Shown here one piece after another: positions 11,356 through 20,860 of a stretch of DNA of 64,000 bases. The translations under genes were made by a program, and so were the position numbers. The notes beneath the pieces are model-generated. The model saw only the letters and a program-made list of their open reading frames with translations. It was not told where the DNA came from and made no database searches. The stretch comes from Pelagibius marinus (GTDB lineage Bacteria; Pseudomonadota; Alphaproteobacteria; Kiloniellales; Kiloniellaceae), in the NCBI RefSeq assembly GCF_014925385.1, contig NZ_JACSDK010000022.1:1-64000 (forward strand), given 5' to 3'. The first letter of the stretch is position 1, and each line of letters opens with the position of its first letter.

Positions 11356-14300
11356 TCAATCCCCCAGCTTCCAGGCCCGGCGCAGGGCGTCGTCGGAAAG
11401 GCTGTAGCCCAGCCGCAGCGCCTCCAGGACGCTGGTAATGTTGCTTTCCAGGTTGATGTTGAACTGGAAGGGCTGGCCGTCCAGCACCGCCGGGTTCTGC
11501 CCCAGGGTCGACAGGCGGACCGTGGCGTCGTTGGCGGCGGTCTTGTTGACGGTGACCGAGAGGCTCTCGTAGTGGAAGTCCTCCAGCGCCTGGATTGCCA
11601 GTTCGACGGTTTCGCCGCCGCCGGCGAGCGCCGAGCGCAGCGCCTCGAAACGGAACGACAGGCGGCCCGGACCCTGGGCCTCGAAGCGGCCGTCCTCGAC
11701 GACGATGTCGTCGGCGCCGAAGACGATGGGGACCTTGCCTTTCAGGGTGCCGCTGCCGGCCAGGCCTTCGACCCCGATGAGGCGGAAGAATGTGTCGAGG
11801 TCCAGGGCATCGGTGCCCAGGACGACCCGGTTCTGCGCCGCCGCGGGATCGAGGTCCGCCGGCTCGATGTGCCAACGCCCGCCGCCCAGGTCGAAGCCAC
11901 CCTCCGCAATGCGCAGGCGCGGCGGGGAGGCGATGGAGAAGGCTACCGCGATCTTCTCCACCGGCACGCCGGCTTCCAGGCGCCTGAGGGTCAGTTGCTG
12001 GCCCGGCTTGGCAGTCGGGGGCAGCAGGCTGTCCAGGGTCAAGGAGAGATCCAGGCCTTCCACCTCCACAGGGCCGCTGAAGGACAGCCCGCTGAGGATG
12101 ACCCGGCCCTGTTCGGCCGCCGGGTCGCGCGGCCAGGCGAAACTGGCCTTGGCGTTGAACGTGCCGTCCACCTCCTCGAGGGACGCCAGCAGCGGGGAGA
12201 GCTGTGCCGGCTGCAGGCCGTCCGGTGCGAAGGCGAGAAGCTTGCTGGCGGCTTCGATGCGGGCCGCGCCGCTGTCCTCGTAGCGGGCGGTGAGATCGGC
12301 GAGCGCGGTGGCCCCATCGCTCAGCCAAAGGTGGGCCGTGACGTCGTAGCCGGCGCCTCGACGGGAGAAGTTGCCGTCCAGGATCAAGGGGGCGATCACG
12401 GGGTCCGGGACCGCGGCCTGGAGGGCGACGACGCCGAAGCGACCGGAGGCCGGCCGGAAGCTGCGGTCGAAATCGACCTCGGCGGACAGCTTGCCGGTGG
12501 TGAGTCCGCGATCCGGCACCTCGACGTTGTCGACGTGGACTTCGCTCCAGGCTTCGAAATCCCCGCTGTCGCTGGACAGCCCGCCGACGGCAAGGGAAAA
12601 CGCGCCGAGGCGCAGCGCCTGTGCTGTGTCCTCGGCAACGACCTGCAGCTCCGCGCCGTTGTTTTCGACCGCCCGCAGGCGGTAGCGGTATCCCGCGGCC
12701 TCGGGCTCGACGTGGAACTGGGCTTCGCTGAGGCTGAACGCCAGGGGGGCTTCCAGGCGCAGCGGCAGGGTGCCGCCCAGTTGATCCATTGCCAGCCGTC
12801 CCTCGCGGGTCAGCGCAAGGTCGAGCCCCTGCGGGCCGAAGTCGACGTCGAGGGGCAGGGTGAGCGAGAGGTTCTCCACCACGCGCCCGGCCCGGGTGTA
12901 GCGTTTCAGGGCGCCTTTCGCCTCGACGCTTCCCTTGAAGCCCGTCACCTGCTGCTTTGTGCCCAGGGTAGCGTCGCCCTGGATGGCGGCGGTGATCTGC
13001 AGGCCCTGGTCGCTGCTGCCCTGGGCCGCCACGGCGACCTTGGCCTCGCGCGGCGGCCAGGGCGGGGAGGCCGCGATGGCGAAGGGCAGGTCGCCGCCGG
13101 CTTTGAGAGTCAGGGACAGGCCGGAGGTGATGAGCGGCAACAGCTCCTCTGGTGCACCGAGGCGCCGCAGGTTGGCCATGGCCGGGTGCTCCACCCGCAC
13201 CGCGGCGTCCTGGCTGAGGGTGAGGGTCAGCGTGCGGCCGCTGCTCTCGGCCACCAGCGGCAGGTGCGCGGAGAGGCCCTCGGTGCCGTCGGCCAGGCTG
13301 ACGTCGGCCAGGATGGCGTCGCCCTTCAGGGTCAGTTCAGCCTGGGACAGCTGCGCCAGCAGGGACTCCAGGGTTTGCGGCAGGGCCGCCTCGGCGCTCC
13401 GGACGCTGCGCCCTTCGGCCTGCACGATCAGGGTTCCGGCGGTGATCTGCGGGCCGGGCAGGGTAACTAGGCGCGCCAGGCCGCCGGCGCTGCGCACCTC
13501 GCCCTGCAGCGTCAGCCGCGCTTCGCGGCGCGCCGCTGCCGCGGGCGGCGCGCTCGCGGTGACCTCGAGCGTCAGGTCTTCGCCTTCGCCCTTGAGGTGC
13601 AGGCTCGCTTCGCTCAGCAGCGGGTTGCCGACGATCCGCAGCCGTCCGGTGGAAAGGTCGAGCGGTGCTCCCTCGCGCGGCGCGTAGCGCAGGTCGCTGA
13701 GATCCAGGTCGGCGCTGGCCTGGGGGGCGTCGCCGCCAAGCCCCTCCACGGAGAGCCGTCCGCTGAAGCCGCCGACCGTCAGGCCCTCCCAGTTCAGCAA
13801 GCCCTCGCTGAGGCCGGCGGTGACCTGCAGGACGCCGGCGGGATCGCGGCGCCCTTCCAGCTGGGCGTGGAAGCGCCCGAGGGGGCTGTCGAGGTTCAGC
13901 GTGCTGCTGGCCAGCAGGCCGCCGTCTTCGGCGGGTTCCACGACGCCGGTGAGCTCGGCGGTCATGTCGCCTGAGGGGGTGGCGAAGTCCACCTGCGCGT
14001 CGGTCAGCGTGACGACCGGGACCGCCGGGGGAGTGGAGGGCGTCTGCGTGGCGGGCCCGGCGCTGCCGGCAGCCTCCTTCGCATCGCCGGTGAAGTGCTC
14101 CAGCAGCGGCTGCAGGCTGCCCAGCAGCGGGGCCTCGCCGGTGACGTCGAGGCGCAGCCGCAGCCCGGTGATCTCGGCCCGCGTCACCCGCGGCGTCAGG
14201 CCCTCCCAGGCCAGCGCGAGGGCGACTTCCTGCGCCGCGACCTCGCGGTCATCGCCCAGGGCGACGTTGCGCGCCGTGACCGCAGCGGGGGTTAGGCCTG

Positions 14301-14475
14301 TGACCTCCAGATCCTGGACGGTGACACCCTGGTCCTGCAGGTAGGCGACGGCGGCGCGGGTGGCGAGGGGCGCGCGCAGCAAGACGGCCGCGACGACGGC
14401 GGCCAGCAGAAGCAGGCCGAAGACCACCAGGAAGCGGCGGGCGCCGCGCCGCGCAGGGACATCACCTTGTGACAT
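11356..14475 (-). CDS. ydbH: YdbH-family intermembrane phospholipid transport protein (AsmA-like)
   Basis: A 1039-residue protein with one N-terminal membrane anchor (about residues 14-34, LVVFGLLLLAAVVAAVLL) and a very long, repetitive beta-rich periplasmic part of alternating hydrophobic strands. This is the architecture of AsmA/TamB/YdbH bridge proteins, which form a hydrophobic groove carrying phospholipids to the outer membrane. The C-terminal part (ESNITSVLEALRLGYSLSD) matches the YdbH end that is followed by YnbE and YdbL. It is longer than E. coli YdbH (about 880 residues). It is preceded by a terminator (14517-14551), so it probably starts its own transcription unit inside the cox region. 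Confidence 0.9.
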   Translation of the reverse strand: MSQGDVPARRGARRFLVVFGLLLLAAVVAAVLLRAPLATRAAVAYLQDQGVTVQDLEVTGLTPAAVTARNVALGDDREVAAQEVALALAWEGLTPRVTRAEITGLRLRLDVTGEAPLLGSLQPLLEHFTGDAKEAAGSAGPATQTPSTPPAVPVVTLTDAQVDFATPSGDMTAELTGVVEPAEDGGLLASSTLNLDSPLGRFHAQLEGRRDPAGVLQVTAGLSEGLLNWEGLTVGGFSGRLSVEGLGGDAPQASADLDLSDLRYAPREGAPLDLSTGRLRIVGNPLLSEASLHLKGEGEDLTLEVTASAPPAAAARREARLTLQGEVRSAGGLARLVTLPGPQITAGTLIVQAEGRSVRSAEAALPQTLESLLAQLSQAELTLKGDAILADVSLADGTEGLSAHLPLVAESSGRTLTLTLSQDAAVRVEHPAMANLRRLGAPEELLPLITSGLSLTLKAGGDLPFAIAASPPWPPREAKVAVAAQGSSDQGLQITAAIQGDATLGTKQQVTGFKGSVEAKGALKRYTRAGRVVENLSLTLPLDVDFGPQGLDLALTREGRLAMDQLGGTLPLRLEAPLAFSLSEAQFHVEPEAAGYRYRLRAVENNGAELQVVAEDTAQALRLGAFSLAVGGLSSDSGDFEAWSEVHVDNVEVPDRGLTTGKLSAEVDFDRSFRPASGRFGVVALQAAVPDPVIAPLILDGNFSRRGAGYDVTAHLWLSDGATALADLTARYEDSGAARIEAASKLLAFAPDGLQPAQLSPLLASLEEVDGTFNAKASFAWPRDPAAEQGRVILSGLSFSGPVEVEGLDLSLTLDSLLPPTAKPGQQLTLRRLEAGVPVEKIAVAFSIASPPRLRIAEGGFDLGGGRWHIEPADLDPAAAQNRVVLGTDALDLDTFFRLIGVEGLAGSGTLKGKVPIVFGADDIVVEDGRFEAQGPGRLSFRFEALRSALAGGGETVELAIQALEDFHYESLSVTVNKTAANDATVRLSTLGQNPAVLDGQPFQFNINLESNITSVLEALRLGYSLSDDALRRAWKLGD

Positions 14476-14516
14476 AAGGGAAAGTTAGCGCAGCAGGCGC
14501 GGGAACGCGATTCCGC

Positions 14517-14551
14517 AAAAGAAAGGGGGCCGGTCCTGGCGGGCCGGCCCC
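14517..14551 (-). terminator. Rho-independent terminator after coxSLM
   Basis: On the minus strand a perfect 8-bp stem (GGGGCCGG/CCGGCCCC at 14526-14533 and 14544-14551, 10-base loop) is followed, after one further C, by TTTCTTTT. It lies 33 bp past the stop of coxM and upstream of ydbH, in the right orientation to end the coxG/S/L/M transcript. This implies that ydbH and the later cox accessory genes use another promoter. Confidence 0.75.
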
Positions 14552-14583
14552 AGTATTCTCTCTGCAGTTTTTGCGGAAGGGGG

Positions 14584-15379
14584 TCAACCCGCCGCGGCGA
14601 CCGCCCGCTTCAGCATCACGCCCACCAGGTTGGCGCGGTATTCCGCCGAAGCATGGAGATCGCTGTTCAGCCCGTCGGAGGACACGCTGATGTTGGCAAC
14701 CGCGTCGGGCGAAATGCTACCGCCCAGCGCCGCCTCGGGGTCGCCGAGGCGGAAGAGCGCGGGGGCCGGCTCCGGTGACGGCCACCCGCACGCCGGCCGG
14801 TCCCGAGCTGACCATGACGCCGACGATGGCGTAGCGCGAGGCCGGGTTGGCGAACTTCGCGTAGGCCGCTTTCTCCGGCACCGGGAAGGTCACGACGGTG
14901 ACGATCTCGTCCTCCTCCAGGGCCGTCTCGAACATGCCGAGGAAGAAGTCGTCGGCCGGGATATCCCGCTTGTTGGTATGGACCGTGGCACCGAGCCCGA
15001 CCAAGCCCGCCGGATAGTCCGCCGCCGGATCATTGTTGGCGATGGAGCCGCCGATGGTGCCGCGGTTGCGGACCTGGGCGTCGCCGATGCCGTCGGCCAG
15101 GGCGGCGAGGGCCGGGATCTTGGCCTTCACCGTGGCGTCACCTGCCACCGTGGCATGAGTGGTCATGGCGCCGATGACGATGTTGCCGCCTTCCTCCTTG
15201 ATTCCCTTCAAGGCGGCGATGCCGCCCAGGTCGATAATGTCGGAGGGGCTGGCGAGACGCTGCTTCAAGGTCGGGATGAGGGTCTGGCCGCCGGCCAGGA
15301 TCTTGCCGTCACTGGCCCCGGTCAGCGCCTTGGCGGCGTCTTCCACGGAAGCGGGGCGATGATGATTGAAGTCGTACAT
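14584..15379 (-). CDS. coxM: Aerobic CO-dehydrogenase-type FAD-binding (medium) subunit, frameshifted
   Basis: FAD-binding subunit of the molybdenum hydroxylase, passing electrons from the 2Fe-2S subunit to acceptors. From the ATG at 15379 the frame runs [15 protein letters not shown], then the FAD-loop [10 protein letters not shown] and [16 protein letters not shown], both characteristic. It then breaks after VTGAGP at a run of five C residues (14761-14765, minus strand); the uncorrected frame stops at 14717 after an unrelated tail. Removing one C restores [14 protein letters not shown] and a normal family C-terminus ending LKRAVAAAG with stop at 14584. That gives 264 residues, a usual length. 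Either a genuine recent mutation or a homopolymer sequencing error; the repaired tail is fully conserved, so the lesion is recent or artefactual. Confidence 0.88.
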
Positions 15380-15394
15380 TTTCCGGTTCTCCCC

Positions 15395-17758
15395 TTATTC
15401 CGCGGCCTGGGCATGCTGGTTGGCGAGGCGCCAGACCTTCTCCGGCGTTGCCGGCATGTCCATGGACAGGATGCCCAGTGCGTTGGTGATGGCGTTGATG
15501 GTCGCCGCCGGCGCCGCGATGGCGCCCGCTTCACCGCAGCCCTTGACCCCCAGCGGATTGTGCGTGCAGGCGGTCTGGGTCATGCCGACGCGGAAGGACG
15601 GCAGGTTGTCGGCTCGCGGCATGCAGTAGTCCATGTAGGAGCCGGTCAGCAGCTGGCCGCCGTCGTCGTAGACGGCCCTTTCCAGCATCGCCTGGCCGAC
15701 GCCCTGGGCAATTCCGCCGTGGACCTGGCCCTCGACCACCATGGGGTTGATGACGTTGCCGAAGTCGTCCACCGCGACCCAGTCGACGATTTCCGTCATG
15801 CCGGTCGCGGGATCGATCTCCACCTCGGCGATGTGCACGCCCGAGGGATAGGTGAAGTTCAGCGGATCGTAGAAGGCCGTTTCGTCCAGGCCCGGCTCCA
15901 GGTCCTCCGGGTAGTTGTGCGGCACGTAGGCGGTGAAGGCGATCTCGGCGATCGACTTCTCCTTGTCCGTGCCCTTCACCCGGAAGGTGCCCTTGTCGAA
16001 CTCCACGTCGTCGACCGAGGCCTCCATCAGGTGGGCCGCGATCTTCTTCGACTTCTCGATGATCTTGTCGCAGGCCTTGGAGATGGCCGAGCCGCCGACC
16101 GCGAGCGAGCGCGAGCCGTAGGTGCCCATGCCCATGGGGATGGAGCCGGTGTCGCCGTGGACCACCTCGACGTTCTCGATCGGCAGGCCGAGCGTATCGG
16201 CGACCAGCTGCGAGAAGGTCGTCTCATGGCCCTGACCGTGGCTGTGGGTGCCGGTGAAGACCGACACCGTGCCGGTGGCGTTGAAGCGCACCTGGGCCGA
16301 TTCCCACAGGCCGACGCCGGCGCCCAGCGAGCCGACCACCGCCGAGGGGGCGATGCCGCAGGCCTCGATATAGGCCGAGAAGCCGATGCCGCGCAGCTTG
16401 CCCTTGGCCTCGGAGGCCGCCTTGCGGGCCGGGAAGCCGTCGTAGTCGATCATCTCCAGGGCCTTGGTCATGGAGGCGTCGTAGTCGCCGATGTCGTACT
16501 GCAGGGCCACCGGCGTCTGATAGGGGAACTGCTCCGGCTTGATGAAGTTGCGCCGGCGGATTTCCGCCGGGTCGATGTTCATCTCGCGGGCCGCCACCTC
16601 GACCAGGCGCTCCACCACGTAGGTCGCCTCCGGCCGCCCGGCGCCGCGGTAGGCGTCGACCGGCGCGGTATTGGTAAAGGCCGATTTCACGTTCACGTAG
16701 ATCACCGGCGTGGTGTATTGGCCGGCCAGCAGCGTGGCGTAGAGGTAGGTGGGAATGGAGGTGGCGAAACTGGAGAGGTAGGCCCCCATGTTCGCCGTGG
16801 TTTCGACCTTCATGCCCAGGAACTTGCCGTTCTCGTCCATGGCGAGCTGGGCATGGGTGATATGGTCGCGGCCGTGGGCGTCGGAGGTGAAGGCCTCCGA
16901 GCGGTCGCCCGTCCACTTCACCGGCGCCCTGACCTTCTTGGCCGCCCAGGTGCAGACGGTCTCCTCCGCATAGCAGAAGATCTTCGAGCCGAAGCCGCCG
17001 CCGACGTCCGGGGCGATGACCCGCAGCTTGTTCTCGGACAGGCCGAGTACGAAGGCGCAGAGGATCAGTTTCAGCAGGTGCGGGTTCTGGCTGGTCGAAT
17101 ACAGCGTGTAGCTGTCGGTGCCGCCGTCGTATTCGCCGATCGCCGCGCGCGGTTCCATGGCGTTGGGGATCAGGCGGTTGTTCACCAGGTCGACCTTGGT
17201 GATGTGGGCCGCCTTGGCGAAGGCGGCGTCGGCCTCGGCCTCGTCGCCCAGGACCCAGTCGTAGCAGAGGTTGCCGGGCGCCTCGTCATGGACCAGCGGG
17301 GCGCTGGAACTCAGCGCCGTTCCCAGGGTCGCGGCGGCAGGCAGTTCCTCGTAGTCGACCTCGACCGTCTCGCCGGCTTCCTTGGCCTGGGCGTAGGTCT
17401 CGGCGATGACCACGGCGACGTGGTCGCCGACATAGCGCACCTTGTCGCGGGCCAGCGGAAAATGCGGCGGCGCCTTGTGCGGGTCGCCATGGCGGTCGGT
17501 CACGACCCAGCCGCAGGGCAGGGAGCCGACGTTGTCGGCCTCCATGTCGGCGCCGATGAAGACGGCGCGCACGCCGGGGCTCTTCTCGGCCTCGGCCTTG
17601 TTGATGCCCTTGATCTTGGCGTGGGCGTGCGGCGAACGCACGAAGTAGGCATAGAGCTGGCCCGGACGGTTGATGTCGTCGGTATAGCGGCCCTGGCCGG
17701 TGAGGAAACGGAAGTCTTCCTTGCGCTTGACGCTGGCGCCAATTCCGGTGTCTGACAT
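15395..17758 (-). CDS. coxL: Form II CoxL-type molybdopterin-binding large subunit
   Basis: A 787-residue molybdenum-containing large subunit of the xanthine dehydrogenase/aerobic CO dehydrogenase family. Molybdenum cofactor motifs (DVGGGFGSK near 251, [18 protein letters not shown] with the catalytic glutamate) are all present. The active-site loop is AYRGAGR at residues 369-375, which defines form II (BMS-type). Form I, the proven CO-oxidising group, has AYxCSFR. The substrate is therefore uncertain; CO oxidation should not be assumed. Gene order S-L-M also fits form II. coxS lies 4 bp upstream and coxM 15 bp downstream. Confidence 0.93.
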   Translation of the reverse strand: MSDTGIGASVKRKEDFRFLTGQGRYTDDINRPGQLYAYFVRSPHAHAKIKGINKAEAEKSPGVRAVFIGADMEADNVGSLPCGWVVTDRHGDPHKAPPHFPLARDKVRYVGDHVAVVIAETYAQAKEAGETVEVDYEELPAAATLGTALSSSAPLVHDEAPGNLCYDWVLGDEAEADAAFAKAAHITKVDLVNNRLIPNAMEPRAAIGEYDGGTDSYTLYSTSQNPHLLKLILCAFVLGLSENKLRVIAPDVGGGFGSKIFCYAEETVCTWAAKKVRAPVKWTGDRSEAFTSDAHGRDHITHAQLAMDENGKFLGMKVETTANMGAYLSSFATSIPTYLYATLLAGQYTTPVIYVNVKSAFTNTAPVDAYRGAGRPEATYVVERLVEVAAREMNIDPAEIRRRNFIKPEQFPYQTPVALQYDIGDYDASMTKALEMIDYDGFPARKAASEAKGKLRGIGFSAYIEACGIAPSAVVGSLGAGVGLWESAQVRFNATGTVSVFTGTHSHGQGHETTFSQLVADTLGLPIENVEVVHGDTGSIPMGMGTYGSRSLAVGGSAISKACDKIIEKSKKIAAHLMEASVDDVEFDKGTFRVKGTDKEKSIAEIAFTAYVPHNYPEDLEPGLDETAFYDPLNFTYPSGVHIAEVEIDPATGMTEIVDWVAVDDFGNVINPMVVEGQVHGGIAQGVGQAMLERAVYDDGGQLLTGSYMDYCMPRADNLPSFRVGMTQTACTHNPLGVKGCGEAGAIAAPAATINAITNALGILSMDMPATPEKVWRLANQHAQAAE

Positions 17759-17762
17759 GATC

Positions 17763-18230
<468 letters not shown>

Positions 18231-18420
18231 GGAGTATCTCCCTTCCTTGACCTCCGAACGAAATGTCCGGCTTTTCTTGTTTTTTTCTGGCCGCGCGGCA
18301 TCCCCAGGGCGCCAGGCGGTATGAATTCCTCGAACCGTGAAGTCTGTTGCCGCGCGCGAGTCACGTCAAGGGGGGCGGCCTGCAGGCTTCATGAATTTTT
18401 CATCACAATGACGAACTTGC

Positions 18421-19047
18421 TCAAAGGGCGAAGATGGCGATCAGGATCAGCACCGCGACCAGCAGACCGGTGACCCAGACGCCCAGCGAGGCGCCGGCCC
18501 CGACGTCCGCGTCGGAGGGTTCGGGCGCCGGCTCCTGAGCCGCTGGCGGGGCGGCGGGCTGCGGGGCGGCGGCAGGGGCCGCCGGGGTGGGCCCCGCTTC
18601 GGCCGGCGCGCCGCCCACGGTTTCCGCGAAGCGGGAAAAGAAGTCGTCGGCCATCTTCTTGGCGGTACCGTCGATGAGGCGCGAGCCGATCTGCGCCAGC
18701 TTGCCGCCTACCTGGGCGTTGACGTCGTAGTTCAGCAGGGTGGCGGCCCCGTCTTCCTCCAGGCTCACCTTGGCGCCGCCCTTGGCGAAACCGGCGGCGC
18801 CGCCCTTGCCTTCGCCGGAGATGGTGTAGCCCTTGGGCGGATCCAGGTCGCTCAGGGTGACTTCGCCGGCAAAGCGCGCCGAAACCGGGCCGACCTTGGC
18901 CCGTACCTTGGCGGTGAAGGAGGTGTCGGAGGTCTTTTCGATCTCCTCGATACCCGGGATGCAGAGACGCAGTACCTCGACGTCGTTCAGAGCCTCCCAC
19001 ACGGTCTCGCGCGGTGCTTCGATGCGGTATTGGCCGGTCATCTGCAT
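18421..19047 (-). CDS. coxG: CoxG-family SRPBCC membrane-anchored protein
   Basis: A 208-residue protein. Residues 1-145 form a CoxG-type SRPBCC domain (MTGQYRIEAPRETVWEALND, then CIPGIEEIEK and GKGGAAGFAKGG). A proline- and alanine-rich linker (about 146-185) and one C-terminal transmembrane segment (about 187-207) follow, so the domain is tethered to the inner membrane facing the cytoplasm. CoxG proteins anchor or recruit CO dehydrogenase to the membrane and are linked to quinone delivery. It is the first gene of the cox run, with 190 bp before coxS; the spacer shows no clear element. Confidence 0.92.
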   Translation of the reverse strand: MQMTGQYRIEAPRETVWEALNDVEVLRLCIPGIEEIEKTSDTSFTAKVRAKVGPVSARFAGEVTLSDLDPPKGYTISGEGKGGAAGFAKGGAKVSLEEDGAATLLNYDVNAQVGGKLAQIGSRLIDGTAKKMADDFFSRFAETVGGAPAEAGPTPAAPAAAPQPAAPPAAQEPAPEPSDADVGAGASLGVWVTGLLVAVLILIAIFAL

Positions 19048-19195
19048 GGTTTCGTGATTACCCCTTTCCCCGTGGTGTCCCAGGCGGCGGCGCCGCCGCG
19101 TCTGGAAACTGTAAAAGGCGGGAAGGAGGCCCTTGCCTCTCCCGTCCGCTCGTTCCGCTCAGAATTGACGTTCCACGCCCGCGGATCAAGTCCCC

Positions 19196-19217
19196 CCTTG
19201 GTCCAATAGGACCAGGG
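19196..19217 (-). terminator. Hairpin between livF and coxG, possible terminator
   Basis: An inverted repeat with arms CCTTGGTCC and GGACCAGGG (one wobble pair) and an AATA loop lies about 30 bp past the stop of livF on the minus strand. No U-run follows, so it may be a Rho-dependent or processing structure. It suggests that the transporter transcript ends before coxG. Confidence 0.35.
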
Positions 19218-19247
19218 CCGCGCAGCCGCGCTCGTGAGTTGTCTGCC

Positions 19248-20114
19248 TTAGCCGCCGAGGAAAAGGCGTCCGACCTCCGGGTCCTCAAGCAGCCTGTCGC
19301 CCATGTCGGCCATGGCCAGCTCACCGGAGACCAGCACATAGCCGATGTCGGCGAATTCCAGCCCCTTCTTGGCGTTCTGCTCCACCATGATGATGGTCTT
19401 GCCTTCGCCCCTCTGCAGGTCCTCCAGGATCTCGAAGACCATGTCGATGAAGCGGGGCTCCAGGCCGATGGAGGGCTCGTCCACCAGCAGCACCTCCGGG
19501 TCCATCACCAGGGCACGGGAAATCTCCAGCAGCCGGCGTTCGCCGCCCGACAGGACCTTGGCCGCGTGCTTGCGGCGCTCGGCCAGGCGCGGGTACTTCT
19601 CGAAGATCTGCTCGGCCTTCTCCTTGGCCTGGGTGGGTTTGTGCATCAGATAGCCGCCCATCCAGAGGTTCTCCTCGACGGTCATGCCGGGGAAGACCGA
19701 TTTGTCCTGCAGGATGTAGGCGACCCCGGCCGAACGCAGCTTGTCCTTGGGCGACAGCTTGGTCACGTTCTTGCCGTTGATGTTGACCGCACCGCCGAAG
19801 ATGTTGGTGAAGCCGAAAATGGAGTGCAGCACCGTCGACTTGCCCGCGCCGTTGGGTCCGATGAGGCAGAGCGACTGTCCCTTGCCGACCTGCAGATTGA
19901 ACTCGTGCAGGATCTGCATTTTGCCGTAGCCGGCGCGCAGCCCCTCGATCTTCACGAAGTCGTCGTTCTTGGCCAACTCCGCCAGGCGGCTGGGCGGGAT
20001 GCCTTCCTTGGCCAGCTCGGAGGCCTGGCGGTTGACGTCCTCGACCGAGATGACGGTCTCGACGCCACCGTGGCCATAGCCGCGGATCTGCTTGCTCGGT
20101 CCTTGGTCGCTCAT
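19248..20114 (-). CDS. livF: LivF-type ABC transporter ATP-binding protein with N-terminal extension
   Basis: Second ATPase of a branched-chain-amino-acid-type importer (HAAT family). Walker A IGPNGAGKST lies near residue 85, the Q-loop is YILQDKS, the signature is LSGGERR and Walker B is VLLVDEPS. It is 288 residues against about 235 in typical LivF. The extra 52 residues before FVKIEGLRAGYG contain EDVNRQASELAKEGIPPSRL and resemble no domain I know. The start is supported by a TGATG overlap with the livG stop codon, so the extension is probably real. Acts with the genes at 20114-24302. Confidence 0.92.
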   Translation of the reverse strand: MSDQGPSKQIRGYGHGGVETVISVEDVNRQASELAKEGIPPSRLAELAKNDDFVKIEGLRAGYGKMQILHEFNLQVGKGQSLCLIGPNGAGKSTVLHSIFGFTNIFGGAVNINGKNVTKLSPKDKLRSAGVAYILQDKSVFPGMTVEENLWMGGYLMHKPTQAKEKAEQIFEKYPRLAERRKHAAKVLSGGERRLLEISRALVMDPEVLLVDEPSIGLEPRFIDMVFEILEDLQRGEGKTIIMVEQNAKKGLEFADIGYVLVSGELAMADMGDRLLEDPEVGRLFLGG

Positions 20115-20860
20115 CAGTGCGCCCCCAGATAGGCGTCGATGACGCGCTGGTCGTTTTGGATCTCGTCAGGATCACCTTCGGCCAGCATCTCGCCGTGGGC
20201 CAGGCAGTAGATGTGCTCGGCCAGGTTCATGATGACCCGCATGTTGTGCTCGATGACGAAAAGCGTGATGCCGAACTCCTCGTTGGCTCGCTTGAGGCGG
20301 TCGATGAGGCCGTTGATCAGGGTCGGATTGATGCCCGCCGTGGGCTCGTCCAGCAGCAGCACCTTGGGCTCGTTCATCAGCGCCATGGCGAACTCCAGCA
20401 GCTTCTGCTGGCCGAAAGAGAGGTCGCCGGAGAGAAGGAAGCGCTTCTGGTAAAGGCCGACGAATTCCAGCAAGGCCTCGGCCTTTTCCTTCTGCTCGGC
20501 GGAGTAGCTCCTGAACATGTCGGCCAGTGTGGTGTGGCGGTGCGGTACCGAGATCAGCATGTTTTTCACGCAATCCATCTCGCCGTAGATGCGCGTCTGC
20601 TGGAAGGTGCGCAGCAGACCCAGGCGGGCGATCTGCGGCACCAAGAGGTTCGAGATCTCCCGGCCCTCGAACTTGATGGAGCCGCCGTCGATCGGGTGAT
20701 AGCCGACGATGGAGTTGAACAGCGTCGTCTTGCCGGAGCCGTTGGGGCCGATCAGGCCGGTGATCTTGCCTTCCGGCACGGAGATCGAGACCTCGTGGTT
20801 GGCGCGCACGCCGCCGAAGGACTTAGAGACCTTCTCGACGGCAATCATCGTGGGGTTCAT
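20114..20860 (-). CDS. livG: LivG-type ABC transporter ATP-binding protein
   Basis: A 248-residue ATPase with Walker A IGPNGSGKTT, LLVPQIARLGLLRTFQQ around the Q-loop, signature LSFGQQKLLE (SFGQQ instead of SGGQ, as in LivG proteins), and Walker B VLLLDEPTAGINP. The C-terminal helix (EHIYCLAHGEMLAEGDPDEI) is the LivG type. It overlaps livM by 4 bp upstream and livF by one base downstream, so the three are translated together. Confidence 0.93.
   Translation of the reverse strand: MNPTMIAVEKVSKSFGGVRANHEVSISVPEGKITGLIGPNGSGKTTLFNSIVGYHPIDGGSIKFEGREISNLLVPQIARLGLLRTFQQTRIYGEMDCVKNMLISVPHRHTTLADMFRSYSAEQKEKAEALLEFVGLYQKRFLLSGDLSFGQQKLLEFAMALMNEPKVLLLDEPTAGINPTLINGLIDRLKRANEEFGITLFVIEHNMRVIMNLAEHIYCLAHGEMLAEGDPDEIQNDQRVIDAYLGAH

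Noticed and set aside
14630-17755. A 1041-codon plus-strand frame opposite coxM-coxL
   Set aside because: It mirrors the intact coxL/coxM coding frames and has the composition of an antisense shadow.
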